This document shows positions 25,501 through 34,217 of a stretch of DNA of 64,000 nt, one piece after another. Under the pieces are notes generated by a model, which was not told the DNA's origin, did no database searches, and worked only from the letters and a program-made list of their open reading frames with translations. Each line of letters opens with the position of its first letter. Position 1 is the first letter of the stretch. The DNA is from Thalassococcus profundi (GTDB taxonomy: Bacteria > Pseudomonadota > Alphaproteobacteria > Rhodobacterales > Rhodobacteraceae), in assembly GCF_003344785.1 (NCBI RefSeq), contig NZ_QPMK01000004.1, forward strand, positions 62,001 to 126,000, read 5' to 3'. The translations under genes were made by a program, and so were the position numbers.

Positions 25501-27611
25501 AGGCGGACCTTTCGGTCACCATCGAAGCCTCGGCCCCCGAGGTGCAGGCGGGCGACCAGGTCACCCTGACCATCGTTGTCACCAACACCTCGACCGACAC
25601 GACCGCCACCGGCACGCGGGCGCTTCTGAACGTCGATGCCGGGGTCACCGCGACCGGCGGTTCAGAACCGCTCAACCCGTCCGACGTGGCCCAGTACGAG
25701 ATCGACGTAGGCGACCTGGCCCCGGGCGAAGAACGGACCATCACCGTGGATACGACCGTCGGCGGCGGCGCTGCGCCGGGCGACCAGTTCGCCGCGGATG
25801 TCTACGTGCTGTCGGACACCTACGACCCCGAAACCGTGAACGACGGCGCAGCAACGCAGGTCATCGTGCCGAACGCGCCGGTGTCGGGCATCATCGACCT
25901 GTCGGTCGACAGCAAGATCGACGAAGCGTCGAACCTGACCATCAACACGCCTTTCACCTACACGGTGACGGTCAGCAACAACGGCACCACCGATGCCACC
26001 AACGTGGTGCTGGAAGAGGCGGTGCAGGGCCTGACCAACCTCTCGGCCACGCCCACCAACGGCTTCTTCAGCGGCGGCGCCTACCGGATCCAGCTGGGGA
26101 CCATTGCCGCGGGCGACAGCATCGACGTCGAGATCACGGCCACCCCGGCCTCGGCGGGCCTGCTGCTGACCACCTCGCGCATCTCTGCCGACGGGTTCGA
26201 CCAGGGCATCGCGGACAACGAGGAGATCAACGTCGGCACGGTGCAGGGCGCCACGCCCGACGAGGCCGACCTGTCGGTCGCATTGCGTGACGCGACGGTG
26301 ACCGCGGGCACGACCAACGTGCTCGAGGTCGATATCACCAACGACGGGCCGGGGGTCGCCTCGGACGTTCAGGTGCAGCTCTCGCTGCCTGCGGGCGCCA
26401 CCGTGGACAGCAGTTCCGCCGTGCAGGGCAGCTATGACGCCACCACGGGCATCTGGTCGCTGGGCAACCTGCGCGACAACCTGACCCGGACGCTGAGCCT
26501 GACCATCGCGGGCCTCGGCGGGCAGGAGATCACCGCCGAGGTGGTCGCGGTGTCCGAGACCGACCCGGATTCGACGCCGGGCGATGGCGAGGGCGACGAT
26601 TTCGCCACCATCGACGGTCTCTTCGGCGGGCTTTCGGGCCTGATCGAGGGCACCGACGATGACGACGTTCTGACGGCCGTCGGCACCGACGACACGATCA
26701 ACGCAGGTGACGGCGACGACATCCTCCGGCCCGGAGGCGGCATCGACGAAATGACCGGCGGGCCGGGCCAGGACCAGTTCGTCGGGCGGCCGCAGGACCT
26801 GGATGGCGACACGATCCAGGACCTCACGCCGAACGACACGCTGGTGGTCGAGGGGGTGACCTTCGGCGCCGATGACGTCACGCTGGTCGACGGCCCGCCG
26901 CCCGCCATCGAGATCGATACCGACGGCGACGGCACCTCGGACACGACGATCCTGCTGGGCAGCGCGCCTGACGGGCCGGGCGGCTTCCTCGCCTGGCAGC
27001 GCGGTGCGGACACGCGGCTGACCTTCCAGCAACAGCTGGCCGATATCGGCGAAGCCAGGGCGCTGGCCGCCGAAGACGTCAACGGCATCGCCAACCAGGA
27101 TCTGCTGACCGGCGACGGCACCGCCAGTTTCGAGGCGACCATAGACGCCCGTGCGGCCGCGGCCTTCGACAACGTTCTGGGTGTCTACGAGGTCGATGCC
27201 TCCGGTGCCATCTCGGACGTCCGGATCCTTGCAAACGACGCCAGCGCCACCACCGGTGCACTGGCGATCGGCGGGGTCGAGGCGGGGAACACCCTGGGCT
27301 TCTTCATCATCCAGGACGGTGCCGACATCGCCGAGGATCTGCTGCCCACAGACACGCTGATCTTCGTCGACGACACCGGGGCGGCGGCCAATGCCGAAGC
27401 CGGCGCGCCGATCATCCTCAACGTGAACGGCACCGCGGTGGATGCGCCGGTGTTCCACAGCTACGCGGCAGAGCTCAACGCCGACGGTGTGCAGCACGCG
27501 ATCTCGGGTCTGTCCGAGGATGGCAGCGCTCTGATCATCGGCTTCGAGGATCTGGTCGGCGGCGGAGACCGGGATTACCAGGACGTGCTCTTCAGCATCG
27601 AGATCCTGTGA
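22590..27611 (+). CDS. Large secreted-type multidomain protein (EELGH domain, DUF11-like repeats, RTX, DUF4114-like C-terminus)
   Basis: A 1673-aa acidic protein without a signal peptide. An N-terminal domain (about 1-130) ends in a LIEELGHRLD motif at 101-109, also common in large RTX-type proteins. A long beta-rich middle (about 330-860) has alternating amphipathic strands resembling lipid-binding or beta-solenoid domains. Then come Ig-like and DUF11-like modules (about 890-1320, e.g. DLSVTIEASAPEVQAGDQVT), a short RTX-type segment (GTDDDDVL..AGDGDDIL, about 1352-1395) and a DUF4114-like C-terminus containing GFEDLVGGGDRDYQDVLFS. The layout suggests type I secretion and adhesion or matrix function, but this is inference. 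No secretion genes are adjacent. A weak AAGAACGGGACGG precedes the ATG. Confidence 0.85.
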   Translation: MFDEDFAAKISFASQEAADRITTAIAERPELFAEVFGTRAALESVLGSWAVSGVPTHGIDVVPASRLPGADAGYSADLDVIYLSDAMVAGASMERLVDVLIEELGHRLDAALGGDGPGDEGEALAVALRGEPVPQTEDDGGVLVLSGGGDTAIEQTTSVSDSGGFEGSSQTLQLESTNGSEISYSYTHFTIPDRFIIRYEGRNIVDTGFTGGSRSGTVQLPAGTADTVQVIVATDDAGTAWNYSVTAEPIECDDVRPWTITADQEFEHNDDTDKCETTGDVRVGRIDGATTLITARSTSKAAYDQDVLEVKGGQVFSGIGGVSERLFTADFNLNLNNGIASLSNVTQGDFKLAGIDIEFKGMAILSDKLAFDARFIMPDPASGLIIETVDFFSQAIRITDNGAAPVLGFRIAPPGSQEFKLGGFIDVKASNMALEYRAGEDAFRFQAKLEFTNTNFAKGSTGISKVEADLSGMNYIQVNTDGDVDVIGVLKAAGNVPLFGGWSIQGLEFNINTTTREVGGAGTLGTPFGVKFGEGATARAEVEFVYDPFELDKIGLILDNLNKPIPAYPAFFFQRIGGSVDNFAPSNNKDVEGNFTIGASLGPQIAGTSLAKATFDAKVTSKFFQGQMTTDILTANFTIDAGLFDVDLGVFTLVKDVSTAKLDWNKGELSFTGTTNVLDGFFVTTGSFKANADFDFSMARSGQLSLPNFVPVYGGAKIANSNLAINYTNNGTSSDDYAAGWGQYTVNTPWDSYNITLGLRINFDGSIARIGANNIPTTSSWFIEDGQDFVILSAIWENADSDVAVRVIKPDGTIIEEADFAANQIMVIDEFSGDNSRSVIIDAPEEGTWDLEIVDTTGLGNVQYEATGAVEVPEFDFTGTPQVNADGTVTFAFDASTTTPVTNVSFFYDDDLTEMDGLLAGTQVLADGSGEFTWDANTVVPGSYFLYAMVDDGQGPIVFAETATAVDVGAEADLSVTIEASAPEVQAGDQVTLTIVVTNTSTDTTATGTRALLNVDAGVTATGGSEPLNPSDVAQYEIDVGDLAPGEERTITVDTTVGGGAAPGDQFAADVYVLSDTYDPETVNDGAATQVIVPNAPVSGIIDLSVDSKIDEASNLTINTPFTYTVTVSNNGTTDATNVVLEEAVQGLTNLSATPTNGFFSGGAYRIQLGTIAAGDSIDVEITATPASAGLLLTTSRISADGFDQGIADNEEINVGTVQGATPDEADLSVALRDATVTAGTTNVLEVDITNDGPGVASDVQVQLSLPAGATVDSSSAVQGSYDATTGIWSLGNLRDNLTRTLSLTIAGLGGQEITAEVVAVSETDPDSTPGDGEGDDFATIDGLFGGLSGLIEGTDDDDVLTAVGTDDTINAGDGDDILRPGGGIDEMTGGPGQDQFVGRPQDLDGDTIQDLTPNDTLVVEGVTFGADDVTLVDGPPPAIEIDTDGDGTSDTTILLGSAPDGPGGFLAWQRGADTRLTFQQQLADIGEARALAAEDVNGIANQDLLTGDGTASFEATIDARAAAAFDNVLGVYEVDASGAISDVRILANDASATTGALAIGGVEAGNTLGFFIIQDGADIAEDLLPTDTLIFVDDTGAAANAEAGAPIILNVNGTAVDAPVFHSYAAELNADGVQHAISGLSEDGSALIIGFEDLVGGGDRDYQDVLFSIEIL

Positions 27612-27621
27612 GCGCCTGCCC

Positions 27622-28107
27622 GTGAACCTGCCCGCCGCCATCGCCCTCGCCGGCATCGCGGCGGGGGTGGTCTTTGTCGTGGCGGTGCGGCTGCGCGCGC
27701 GGAGCACGGCCCGCGTCACGGTCGATGTGCCTGGCGGCCCCTACGCCCCCGGCGACGTGGTGCCGGGGCGTCTGACGATCGAGGCGCTGCGCCCCTGCCA
27801 GCTGGACCTGGCGCGCGTCACCCTGACCTGTTTCAGCACCGATCCCCGCGACGCCGCGCGGCCCGCGACCCAGAACTGGAAATTTCGCCGCAGCGCCGAT
27901 CTTCAGCTGAACCGGACTCTCGCCAAGGGCGAAGCGGCGGGCTGGGACCTTGCGCTGGAGATGCCGAAGCCGGGCGAGGTGTCGGACGCCATCCTCGAGC
28001 CCGGTCCGGGCGTGAGGTACCGACCGCATTGGGCGCTGAACGCCGAGGTCACCGTGAACGGTCTGACCCTCACCGCCGGAGAGACGGTGCGCACCCGCGC
28101 GCTTTAG
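27622..28107 (+). CDS. Small membrane-anchored protein of unknown function (161 aa)
   Basis: Not recognised. The N-terminus (about 4-22, AIALAGIAAGVVFVVAV) is one membrane helix or uncleaved signal anchor. It is followed by a predicted beta-sandwich of about 130 aa (VTVDVPGGPYAPGDVVPGRL...), whose pattern resembles arrestin-like folds (the 'x-GD-x-V-x-G' start of such domains). It begins 10 bp after the 1673-aa gene stop and is probably co-transcribed. The stop is 15 bp from the end of the convergent ssb gene. Confidence 0.7.
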   Translation: MNLPAAIALAGIAAGVVFVVAVRLRARSTARVTVDVPGGPYAPGDVVPGRLTIEALRPCQLDLARVTLTCFSTDPRDAARPATQNWKFRRSADLQLNRTLAKGEAAGWDLALEMPKPGEVSDAILEPGPGVRYRPHWALNAEVTVNGLTLTAGETVRTRAL

Positions 28108-28122
28108 CCGAGCGCTGACGGA

Positions 28123-28635
28123 TCAGAACGGAATTTCGTCGTCGATATCGCGTGACGGCGCCCGTGCGGGACCCGATCCGCCGCCGGAATACCCGCCGTC
28201 GCGGCTGTCGTCATAACCGCCCGATGCGCCGCCGTAGGACCCGCCGCCGCCACCATAGGAGCCACCACCGCCGCCGCCGTCGCCACGGCCATCCAGCATG
28301 GTCAGCTCGGACCGGTAGGGCCGCAGCACGACTTCGGTCGAATAGCGGTCGTTGCCGGACTGGTCCTGCCACTTGCGGGTTTCCAGCTGCCCCTCGATAT
28401 AGACCTTGGAGCCCTTCTTCAGGTACTGCTCGGCCACCCGCGCCAGAGGCTCCGAAAAGATCGCGACCGAATGCCATTCGGTGCGTTCGCGCCGTTCGCC
28501 GGTGTTGCGGTCCTTCCAGGTTTCGGACGTCGCCAGGCGCAGGTTGCACACCTTGCCGCCGTTCTGGAACGTGCGGGTTTCCGGATCGGCGCCCAGATTG
28601 CCGATCAGGATGACCTTGTTGACGGAGCCTGCCAT
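28123..28635 (-). CDS. ssb: Single-stranded DNA-binding protein
   Basis: A 170-aa protein. The OB-fold occupies residues 1-110 ([21 protein letters not shown], then [42 protein letters not shown]). A glycine-rich disordered linker (about 118-158) follows, and the conserved acidic tip DDEIPF binds partner proteins of replication, repair and recombination. Length and layout are typical. Confidence 0.96.
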   Translation of the reverse strand: MAGSVNKVILIGNLGADPETRTFQNGGKVCNLRLATSETWKDRNTGERRERTEWHSVAIFSEPLARVAEQYLKKGSKVYIEGQLETRKWQDQSGNDRYSTEVVLRPYRSELTMLDGRGDGGGGGGSYGGGGGSYGGASGGYDDSRDGGYSGGGSGPARAPSRDIDDEIPF

Positions 28636-28782
28636 GGGGACCTCTTTCGAATCTATCAGTCTCGGTTCATCGGACCCTACACCACAGCTACAGGGTTAAT
28701 AAATGCTTCATGGCCGTCCGGGGTAGGCGAATCCGCTCAATCCTGTATAGTTCGGCGGACTGAGGGAAGTGACGGTGTAACA

Positions 28783-29397
28783 ATGCGGAAAACGCGTGTG
28801 CTTTGGGCGGCAGGGGCCGTCGCAATCGGACTGTCCATGGCCGGAACGGCCTTTGCGGATGTCCTGTCGAGCCAGAACCGGGTCAGGCTCTTTTCCTCCC
28901 AGACCAAGGTGCTCGATACCCGCGCGGCGCAGCAATACAACAACTCCGTCCGCCTGCAGCCGCCCAAGGTGGTCACGCCGACGAAATGGGGCACGCCCGA
29001 GGATGGGACATCGCCGGCCTACCGCGGCCGCTACAAGGGCATCTACGCCACCATGGCCCGCGCTGCCGCGCGCCAGCACGGCATTCCCGAAGACCTGTTC
29101 CTGCGCCTGGTGCAGCAGGAATCCGGCTGGAATCCCTCGGCCAAGTCCCACAAGGGCGCCTTGGGCCTCGCCCAGCTGATGCCCGCCACCGCGCGGACGC
29201 TCGGTGTGGATCCCAAGGATCCGCAGCAGAACCTCGAGGGGGGCGCGCGCTACCTCAAGCTGCAGTATCAGCGGTTCAGGTCGTGGCCTCTGGCGCTGGC
29301 GGCCTACAACGCGGGCCCCGGTGCGGTGGAAAAGCACGGCGGCATCCCGCCTTACCGCGAGACCAAGAACTACGTGAAGGTAATCTGGGGCGGCTGA
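28783..29397 (+). CDS. Lytic transglycosylase (SLT domain)
   Basis: A 204-aa exported peptidoglycan-cleaving enzyme. The signal peptide is about residues 1-26 ([20 protein letters not shown]...TAFA). The SLT domain runs from about 85: catalytic glutamate in [13 protein letters not shown], then [13 protein letters not shown], and [25 protein letters not shown], all standard for family 1 lytic transglycosylases. The upstream ~100 aa are a short linker. The ATG at 28783 is chosen by the signal peptide; upstream extension in frame has no protein-like features. Confidence 0.9.
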   Translation: MRKTRVLWAAGAVAIGLSMAGTAFADVLSSQNRVRLFSSQTKVLDTRAAQQYNNSVRLQPPKVVTPTKWGTPEDGTSPAYRGRYKGIYATMARAAARQHGIPEDLFLRLVQQESGWNPSAKSHKGALGLAQLMPATARTLGVDPKDPQQNLEGGARYLKLQYQRFRSWPLALAAYNAGPGAVEKHGGIPPYRETKNYVKVIWGG

Positions 29398-29553
29398 TCG
29401 CACGCTCTGCATTCAAACCCTGAAGCGGGCACCGCGCCAGCGAAGATTGGGAAACGCAGGTCGCTGCCCCGGCGTCCTGCCCGACCGTGAGACAGGAAAT
29501 CCGCGCCGCGCATTTGCTCCCATCGCGACCCCGTCCCCCCCTTATTCGGTTCT

Positions 29554-29591
29554 CAATAACCCTCGCAGAGCGCGAGAGGCTGGCCTCTCGC
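29554..29591. repeat. Dispersed hairpin repeat, copy C (degenerate)
   Basis: CAATAACCCTC followed by stem GCGAGAGG (29572-29579), loop CTGG and CCTCTCGC (29584-29591). It matches the copies at 31776 and 57551, with compensatory changes in the stem relative to copy B. It lies between the convergent transglycosylase and ABC ATPase genes and could help end transcription, although it has no T-tract. Confidence 0.65.
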
Positions 29592-29654
29592 ATCGCCCGG
29601 CACGGGCGATCCACCTTCACTCGGCCGCATCGTGCAGCACGCGCGATCCCCCCG

Positions 29655-31739
29655 TCACTCGGCGGCGATCTCGATCACCGGCTCCATCTCGGCGAATTTC
29701 GCGTCCGAGAGGTGGCACTTGATCTGATGACCGTCGGCCATCCTGCGCACCGGCGGCACCTCCGTCTCGCAAAGTTTTCCGGGGACCTGCGATTTCCACC
29801 GGCAACGGGTCTGGAACGGGCAGCCCGGCGGCGGGTTCATCGCCGAGGGGATGTCGCCCTCGAGCACGATATGTTTCTTCTTCACCCGCGTATCGGCGAT
29901 CGGCACCGCAGACAGCAGCGCCTCGGTGTAAGGATGATACGGGGGCGAGAAGACCTGGTCGGTGGTGCCCAGTTCGACCACGTGACCGAGATACATGACC
30001 ATCACCCGGTCGCTGAGATAGCGCACGATGGACAGGTCGTGGGAGATGAAGAGCAGCGTCGTCTTCTTTTCGCGCTGGATCTCCATCAGCAGGTCGGTCA
30101 CGGCGGCCTGCACGCTGACGTCGAGCGCCGACACCGGCTCGTCCGCGACCACGATCCGCGCATCCCCGGCAAAGGCCCGGGCGATGCCGACCCGCTGTTT
30201 CTGCCCTCCGGACAGCTGGCGCGGCATCCGGTCGGCAAAGGCGCGCGGCAGCTTCACCAGGTCCAGCAGCTGCAGCATCCGCTCGCGGCGGTCCGCCTCG
30301 GTCTTGCCGATGCCGAAGATCTCCAGCGCCCGGATGATCTGCCGGCCCACGGTCATCGACGGGTTCAGCGTGTCGAAAGGGTTCTGGAACACCATCTGCA
30401 CATCCGCGATGGTCTTGGTGTCGCGGCGTTCGATGGGCGTCGATTCGATGTTGCGGTTGTCGAGCAGGATCTGCCCCGCGGTCGCCGTCTCGAGCCCCAT
30501 GAGCACCTTGGCGAAGGTCGACTTGCCGCAACCGGATTCGCCGACGATGGCCAGCGTCTCGCTCTCGCGGGCCTCGAAGCTCAGGGTTTCGTTGGCCTTG
30601 ACCACCTTGGTTTCACCGGATTTGCCGAAGAGCGCATTGGCGCTGACCTCGTAGTATTTCTTGAGGTCCTCCATCTTCAGCACCACGTCGCCGATCATGC
30701 CCTTGTCTTTGGTGATCGCGGCGGCCAGCGGCGCGTTCCAGTCGATCTCCTCGAAGCGCAGACAGCGGGTTTCGTGCCGGTCGTTGCCCTTCACGGGCCG
30801 CATGCGGATGGTGCCCTGATCACACCGCCCGGCTTCGAAATAGTCGCAGCGCGGGCCGAAGTTGCAGCCCGGCGGGCGTTCGTGGGGCAGGGGGAAGTTG
30901 CCCGGGATCGCCACCAGCGGCCGGCTGTTTTTGTCAGCCCCCGGCAGGGGGATCGAGCGGAAGAGCGCCTGCGTATAGGGGTGCTGCATCTCGTCGAACA
31001 CATCGGCGATGGAGCCGCGTTCGACCGCCTCGCCGGAATACATCACGCAGAGCCGGTCGCAGGTTTCGAGCACCAGCCCGAGGTTGTGGCTGATGAACAG
31101 CATCGAGGTGCCGTACTTGCGGCCCAGGTCCTTCACCAGGTCGACGATCGACGCCTCCACCGTCACGTCGAGCGCCGTGGTCGGCTCATCCAGGATCAGC
31201 AGCGCCGGTTCGGACATCAGCGCCATGGCGATGACGATACGCTGCTGCTGGCCGCCCGACAGCTGGTGCGGATAGGCATCGAGGATGCGCTTGGGATCGG
31301 GCAGCTTCACATCCGTCACCACCTGCAGCGCGCGGTCGTAGGCCTCCTTCTCCGACGCGCCCTGGTGGATCATCGGCACTTCCATCAGCTGCTTGCCGAT
31401 CTTCATCGCCGGGTTCAGCGAGGCCATGGGTTCCTGGTAGATCATCGCGATCTCGGAGCCGCGGATCTTGCGCAACTCCTCGACGCTCATCTGCCCGAGG
31501 TCGCGGCCCTTGAACTTGATCGTACCGCCGGTGATGCGGCCGTTCTTGCCCAGATCCTGCATCACCCCGAGCGCCACCGTGGACTTGCCGCAGCCGCTCT
31601 CTCCGACCAGCCCCACCGCCTCGCCGGGCATGACCTTGACCGAGAAATCCATGACCGCCGGAATTTCCCGCAACCGCGTGAAGAACGAGATCGAAAGCAC
31701 GTCGATTTCGAGGATCGGCCCGTCGTAAATGTCTTTCAT
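29655..31739 (-). CDS. Peptide/nickel-type ABC transporter ATPase, two fused nucleotide-binding domains (DppD-DppF-like)
   Basis: A 694-aa protein with two complete ABC domains. The first has Walker A GESGCGKST at residues 46-54, signature LSGGQQQR and Walker B LLILDEP. The second has Walker A GESGCGKST near 395, signature LSGGQKQR and VVADEP. Each domain ends with an oligopeptide-transporter C-terminal extension (oligo_HPY type) containing cysteine motifs: GCNFGPRCDYFEAGRC and GCPFQTRCRWKSQVPGKLC. It powers uptake through the permeases at 31842 and 33047. ATG 31739 is preferred; an in-frame ATG at 31784 originates inside the hairpin repeat copy A. Confidence 0.93.
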   Translation of the reverse strand: MKDIYDGPILEIDVLSISFFTRLREIPAVMDFSVKVMPGEAVGLVGESGCGKSTVALGVMQDLGKNGRITGGTIKFKGRDLGQMSVEELRKIRGSEIAMIYQEPMASLNPAMKIGKQLMEVPMIHQGASEKEAYDRALQVVTDVKLPDPKRILDAYPHQLSGGQQQRIVIAMALMSEPALLILDEPTTALDVTVEASIVDLVKDLGRKYGTSMLFISHNLGLVLETCDRLCVMYSGEAVERGSIADVFDEMQHPYTQALFRSIPLPGADKNSRPLVAIPGNFPLPHERPPGCNFGPRCDYFEAGRCDQGTIRMRPVKGNDRHETRCLRFEEIDWNAPLAAAITKDKGMIGDVVLKMEDLKKYYEVSANALFGKSGETKVVKANETLSFEARESETLAIVGESGCGKSTFAKVLMGLETATAGQILLDNRNIESTPIERRDTKTIADVQMVFQNPFDTLNPSMTVGRQIIRALEIFGIGKTEADRRERMLQLLDLVKLPRAFADRMPRQLSGGQKQRVGIARAFAGDARIVVADEPVSALDVSVQAAVTDLLMEIQREKKTTLLFISHDLSIVRYLSDRVMVMYLGHVVELGTTDQVFSPPYHPYTEALLSAVPIADTRVKKKHIVLEGDIPSAMNPPPGCPFQTRCRWKSQVPGKLCETEVPPVRRMADGHQIKCHLSDAKFAEMEPVIEIAAE

Positions 31740-31775
31740 CTCTTGTGTCTCCCTCGCATACGGAGTGCAGCCCAC

Positions 31776-31830
31776 CTGCTTCATCTTGCCAATAAACCTC
31801 CGGGGGTCCGGGGGCTGGCCCCCGGTCCGG
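31776..31830. repeat. Dispersed hairpin repeat, copy A
   Basis: CTGCTTCATCTTGCCAATAA, then an A/C/T-rich joint, then stem CCGGGGG (31808-31814), loop CTGG, CCCCCGG (31819-31825). The 5' 20 bases are identical to copy B at 57551. It sits in the gap between the permease and ATPase genes of the peptide transporter. Confidence 0.8.
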
Positions 31831-31841
31831 CGTCACCACTC

Positions 31842-33035
31842 TCAGTCCTTCAATGACTCCTCGCGCAACCCGTCCGCCAGCAGGTTCAGCCCCAGCACGA
31901 GACTCAGCAGCGACAGGGCGGGCACGATGGCCGGGTGCAGGTAGATCGACAGAAGCCGCCGCCCGTCGTTGATCGTGGTGCCCCAGTCCGGACTTTCCGG
32001 CGGCAGGCCGAGGCCGAAGAAACCCAGCGTGCCCAGCAGGATCGTGGTGTAACCGATGCGCAGGCAGAAATCGACGATCAGCGGCCCGCGGGCGTTGGGC
32101 AGGATCTCCCACAGCATGATGTACCACGGGCCTTCGCCGCGGGTCTGGGCGGCAGCGACATAGTCGCGGGTCTTGATGTCCATGGTCAGGCCCCGGACGA
32201 TGCGGAACACCGTGGGCGAGTTGACGAAGACCACCGAAACGAAGACCACCAAGATGCCGCCCGGCACGTCGAAGAGGTCCAGAAATCCCGGGATCACCTG
32301 GACCTTGGACCCGACCTCGGAGATCAGCGACAGGTAGAGCCAGCCCAGCACCCCCAGCACCCCGATCAGCAGCGGCGTGCGCAGGGCGGGCTGGGTGTGA
32401 TAGCGCGAGTTGAGCAGGATCGCGACGAAGATCAGCGGAAAGACGAAGAGACAGGTCGCCATGTAGTTGGGGATGCCCGTGGCGATGATCTCGGGCGTGA
32501 CCAGCAGGTAGAAGAGCAGGATCACCGGGAAGGCGAGGATGAGGTTCGCCAGAAACGACAGCAGCGTGTCGAGCCTGCCGCCGTAGAAGCCCGCGGGCAG
32601 GCCCAGGGTGATGCCCACCATGAAAGCGAAGAGCGTCGCCAGAGGGGCGATCTGCACCACCACCCAGGCGCCCTTGACCATGCGGCTGAACACATCCCGC
32701 GCCAGGTTGTCGCCGCCCAGCAGGTAGTAGGGATAAACATCTTCGCCCGCGCCCATGACCGGCGTGCCCGGCGCCTTGTTCTTCATCACCGAAATCTGGT
32801 TCAGCGCGTCGTGGGTCACCACCATGTCCATGGCGCCGAAGATGCCGGTGAAGACCCAGAACATCACCAGCGCGAAACCGATCATGCCGATGGTCGAATC
32901 GAAGAGCTTGCCGTAAAGGCCCAGGTTGCGTTTGAACCAGATCGACGCGGCGAAAACCACCACCAGCGCGATCCAGACCGGCGTGAATTGCACGAAGATG
33001 CGGCCCAGAATGTCAGCCCAGCTCAGCGGTTCCAT
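31842..33035 (-). CDS. Peptide ABC transporter permease (DppC-like)
   Basis: A 397-aa inner-membrane permease. The binding-protein-dependent transport signature is in the C-terminal half (DYVAAAQTRGEGPWYIMLWEILPNARGPLI, an EAA-type loop that contacts the ATPase), with several membrane helices around it. The N-terminal region (GDNLARDVFSRMVKGA) is typical of DppC/OppC proteins. At nearly 400 aa it is longer than the usual 280-300, with extra hydrophobic segments before and within the core. It pairs with the DppB-like permease 11 bp upstream. Confidence 0.92.
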   Translation of the reverse strand: MEPLSWADILGRIFVQFTPVWIALVVVFAASIWFKRNLGLYGKLFDSTIGMIGFALVMFWVFTGIFGAMDMVVTHDALNQISVMKNKAPGTPVMGAGEDVYPYYLLGGDNLARDVFSRMVKGAWVVVQIAPLATLFAFMVGITLGLPAGFYGGRLDTLLSFLANLILAFPVILLFYLLVTPEIIATGIPNYMATCLFVFPLIFVAILLNSRYHTQPALRTPLLIGVLGVLGWLYLSLISEVGSKVQVIPGFLDLFDVPGGILVVFVSVVFVNSPTVFRIVRGLTMDIKTRDYVAAAQTRGEGPWYIMLWEILPNARGPLIVDFCLRIGYTTILLGTLGFFGLGLPPESPDWGTTINDGRRLLSIYLHPAIVPALSLLSLVLGLNLLADGLREESLKD

Positions 33036-33046
33036 GGCAGCGCTCC

Positions 33047-34093
33047 TCAGGACACGGAAATTCGGGGATTGAGATAGACATAGCCGATGTCGGATATCAG
33101 CTGCGTCACCAGCACGACGAAGACCGACACGACCGAGACGCCCAGCAGCAGCTCGATGTCGTTATTGCCGGCGGCCTGCACCAGGGTCCAGCCGAAGCCC
33201 TTGTAGTTGAAGAGCGTCTCGACGATCACGACGCCGTTCAGCAGCCAGGGGAATTGCAGCATGATCACCGTGAAGGGCGCGATCAGCGCGTTACGCAGCG
33301 CGTGTTTCATCACGATATTGGGGAAGGACACGCCTTTGAGCCGCGCGGTGCGTATGTATTGCGCGGTCATCACCTCGGCCATACTGGCGCGGGTCATCCG
33401 GGCGATATAGCCCATGCCGTAAAGCGCGATGGTCAGCACCGGCAGGAAGAAATTCTCGAAGGTCGCGTTCTCCATGGCGCTGGTGGCCGTGCCCTTGAAC
33501 CACTTGAGACCCACGGCGCTCGAGGAAAAGACCGCGATCAGGATCACGCCCGAGACGTATTCCGGCGTCGCCGTGGTGGTGATCGCGACCGTGGACAGCG
33601 CCCGGTCGGTGCGCGTACCTTCGCGCATCCCGGCAAGCACGCCCAGAAGCAGGGCCGAGGGCACCATCAGCACCATGACCCAGAACATCAGCTTGCCGGT
33701 CAGCGCCAGCCGCGTGGCGACGATGCTGCCGACACCGTCCTTGAAGACGGTCGAAAAGCCCCAGTTGCCCTGCAGGATGCCGCAGAAGGTGGTGGCGGTT
33801 TCGGCGGCCGCGCCGGGTGCGGCGCAGCGCGCGCGGGTCTCGCCGTCGGTGCCGGTGATGACCCAGCCCGGCGCCACGCCAAGCCACTGGGCGTATTTCA
33901 GCGGAGTCGATTGCAGATAGCCGCGATTGCCCAGGTAGGTTTCCACCTGTGCGTCGGTCATGCGGAAATTGCCCTGGCTTTTCGCCAGCTTTTCCAGGTT
34001 CGGGTAGAGGTTCGTCAGAAAGAAGACGATGTAGGTCAGCGCCAGCGCGGTGAGGATCATCACCCACAGCCGCCTCAGAATGAACAGTCCCAT
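33047..34093 (-). CDS. Peptide ABC transporter permease (DppB-like)
   Basis: A 348-aa inner-membrane permease of the DppB/OppB class. It starts MGLFILRRLWVMILTALALTYIVFFLTNLYP, a typical first helix, and contains the EAA loop MTAQYIRTARLKGVSFPNIVMKHALRNALI. Its C-terminus includes LNGVVIVETLFNYKGFGWTLVQAA. It lies between the substrate-binding protein gene and the second permease on the same strand and forms the other half of the translocation channel. Confidence 0.93.
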   Translation of the reverse strand: MGLFILRRLWVMILTALALTYIVFFLTNLYPNLEKLAKSQGNFRMTDAQVETYLGNRGYLQSTPLKYAQWLGVAPGWVITGTDGETRARCAAPGAAAETATTFCGILQGNWGFSTVFKDGVGSIVATRLALTGKLMFWVMVLMVPSALLLGVLAGMREGTRTDRALSTVAITTTATPEYVSGVILIAVFSSSAVGLKWFKGTATSAMENATFENFFLPVLTIALYGMGYIARMTRASMAEVMTAQYIRTARLKGVSFPNIVMKHALRNALIAPFTVIMLQFPWLLNGVVIVETLFNYKGFGWTLVQAAGNNDIELLLGVSVVSVFVVLVTQLISDIGYVYLNPRISVS

Positions 34094-34217
34094 GTCGTCT
34101 TGTTCCTCTCCGGTTCGGCCGGGGCACGGTCCCGGTCGGTGTCCCTAGAGTGTGTCCTGCCGGACGCCATGCGCCGAAGGCCGCCGCACGCGCGGCCTCC
34201 GGCGGTGTCGTGTCGGG

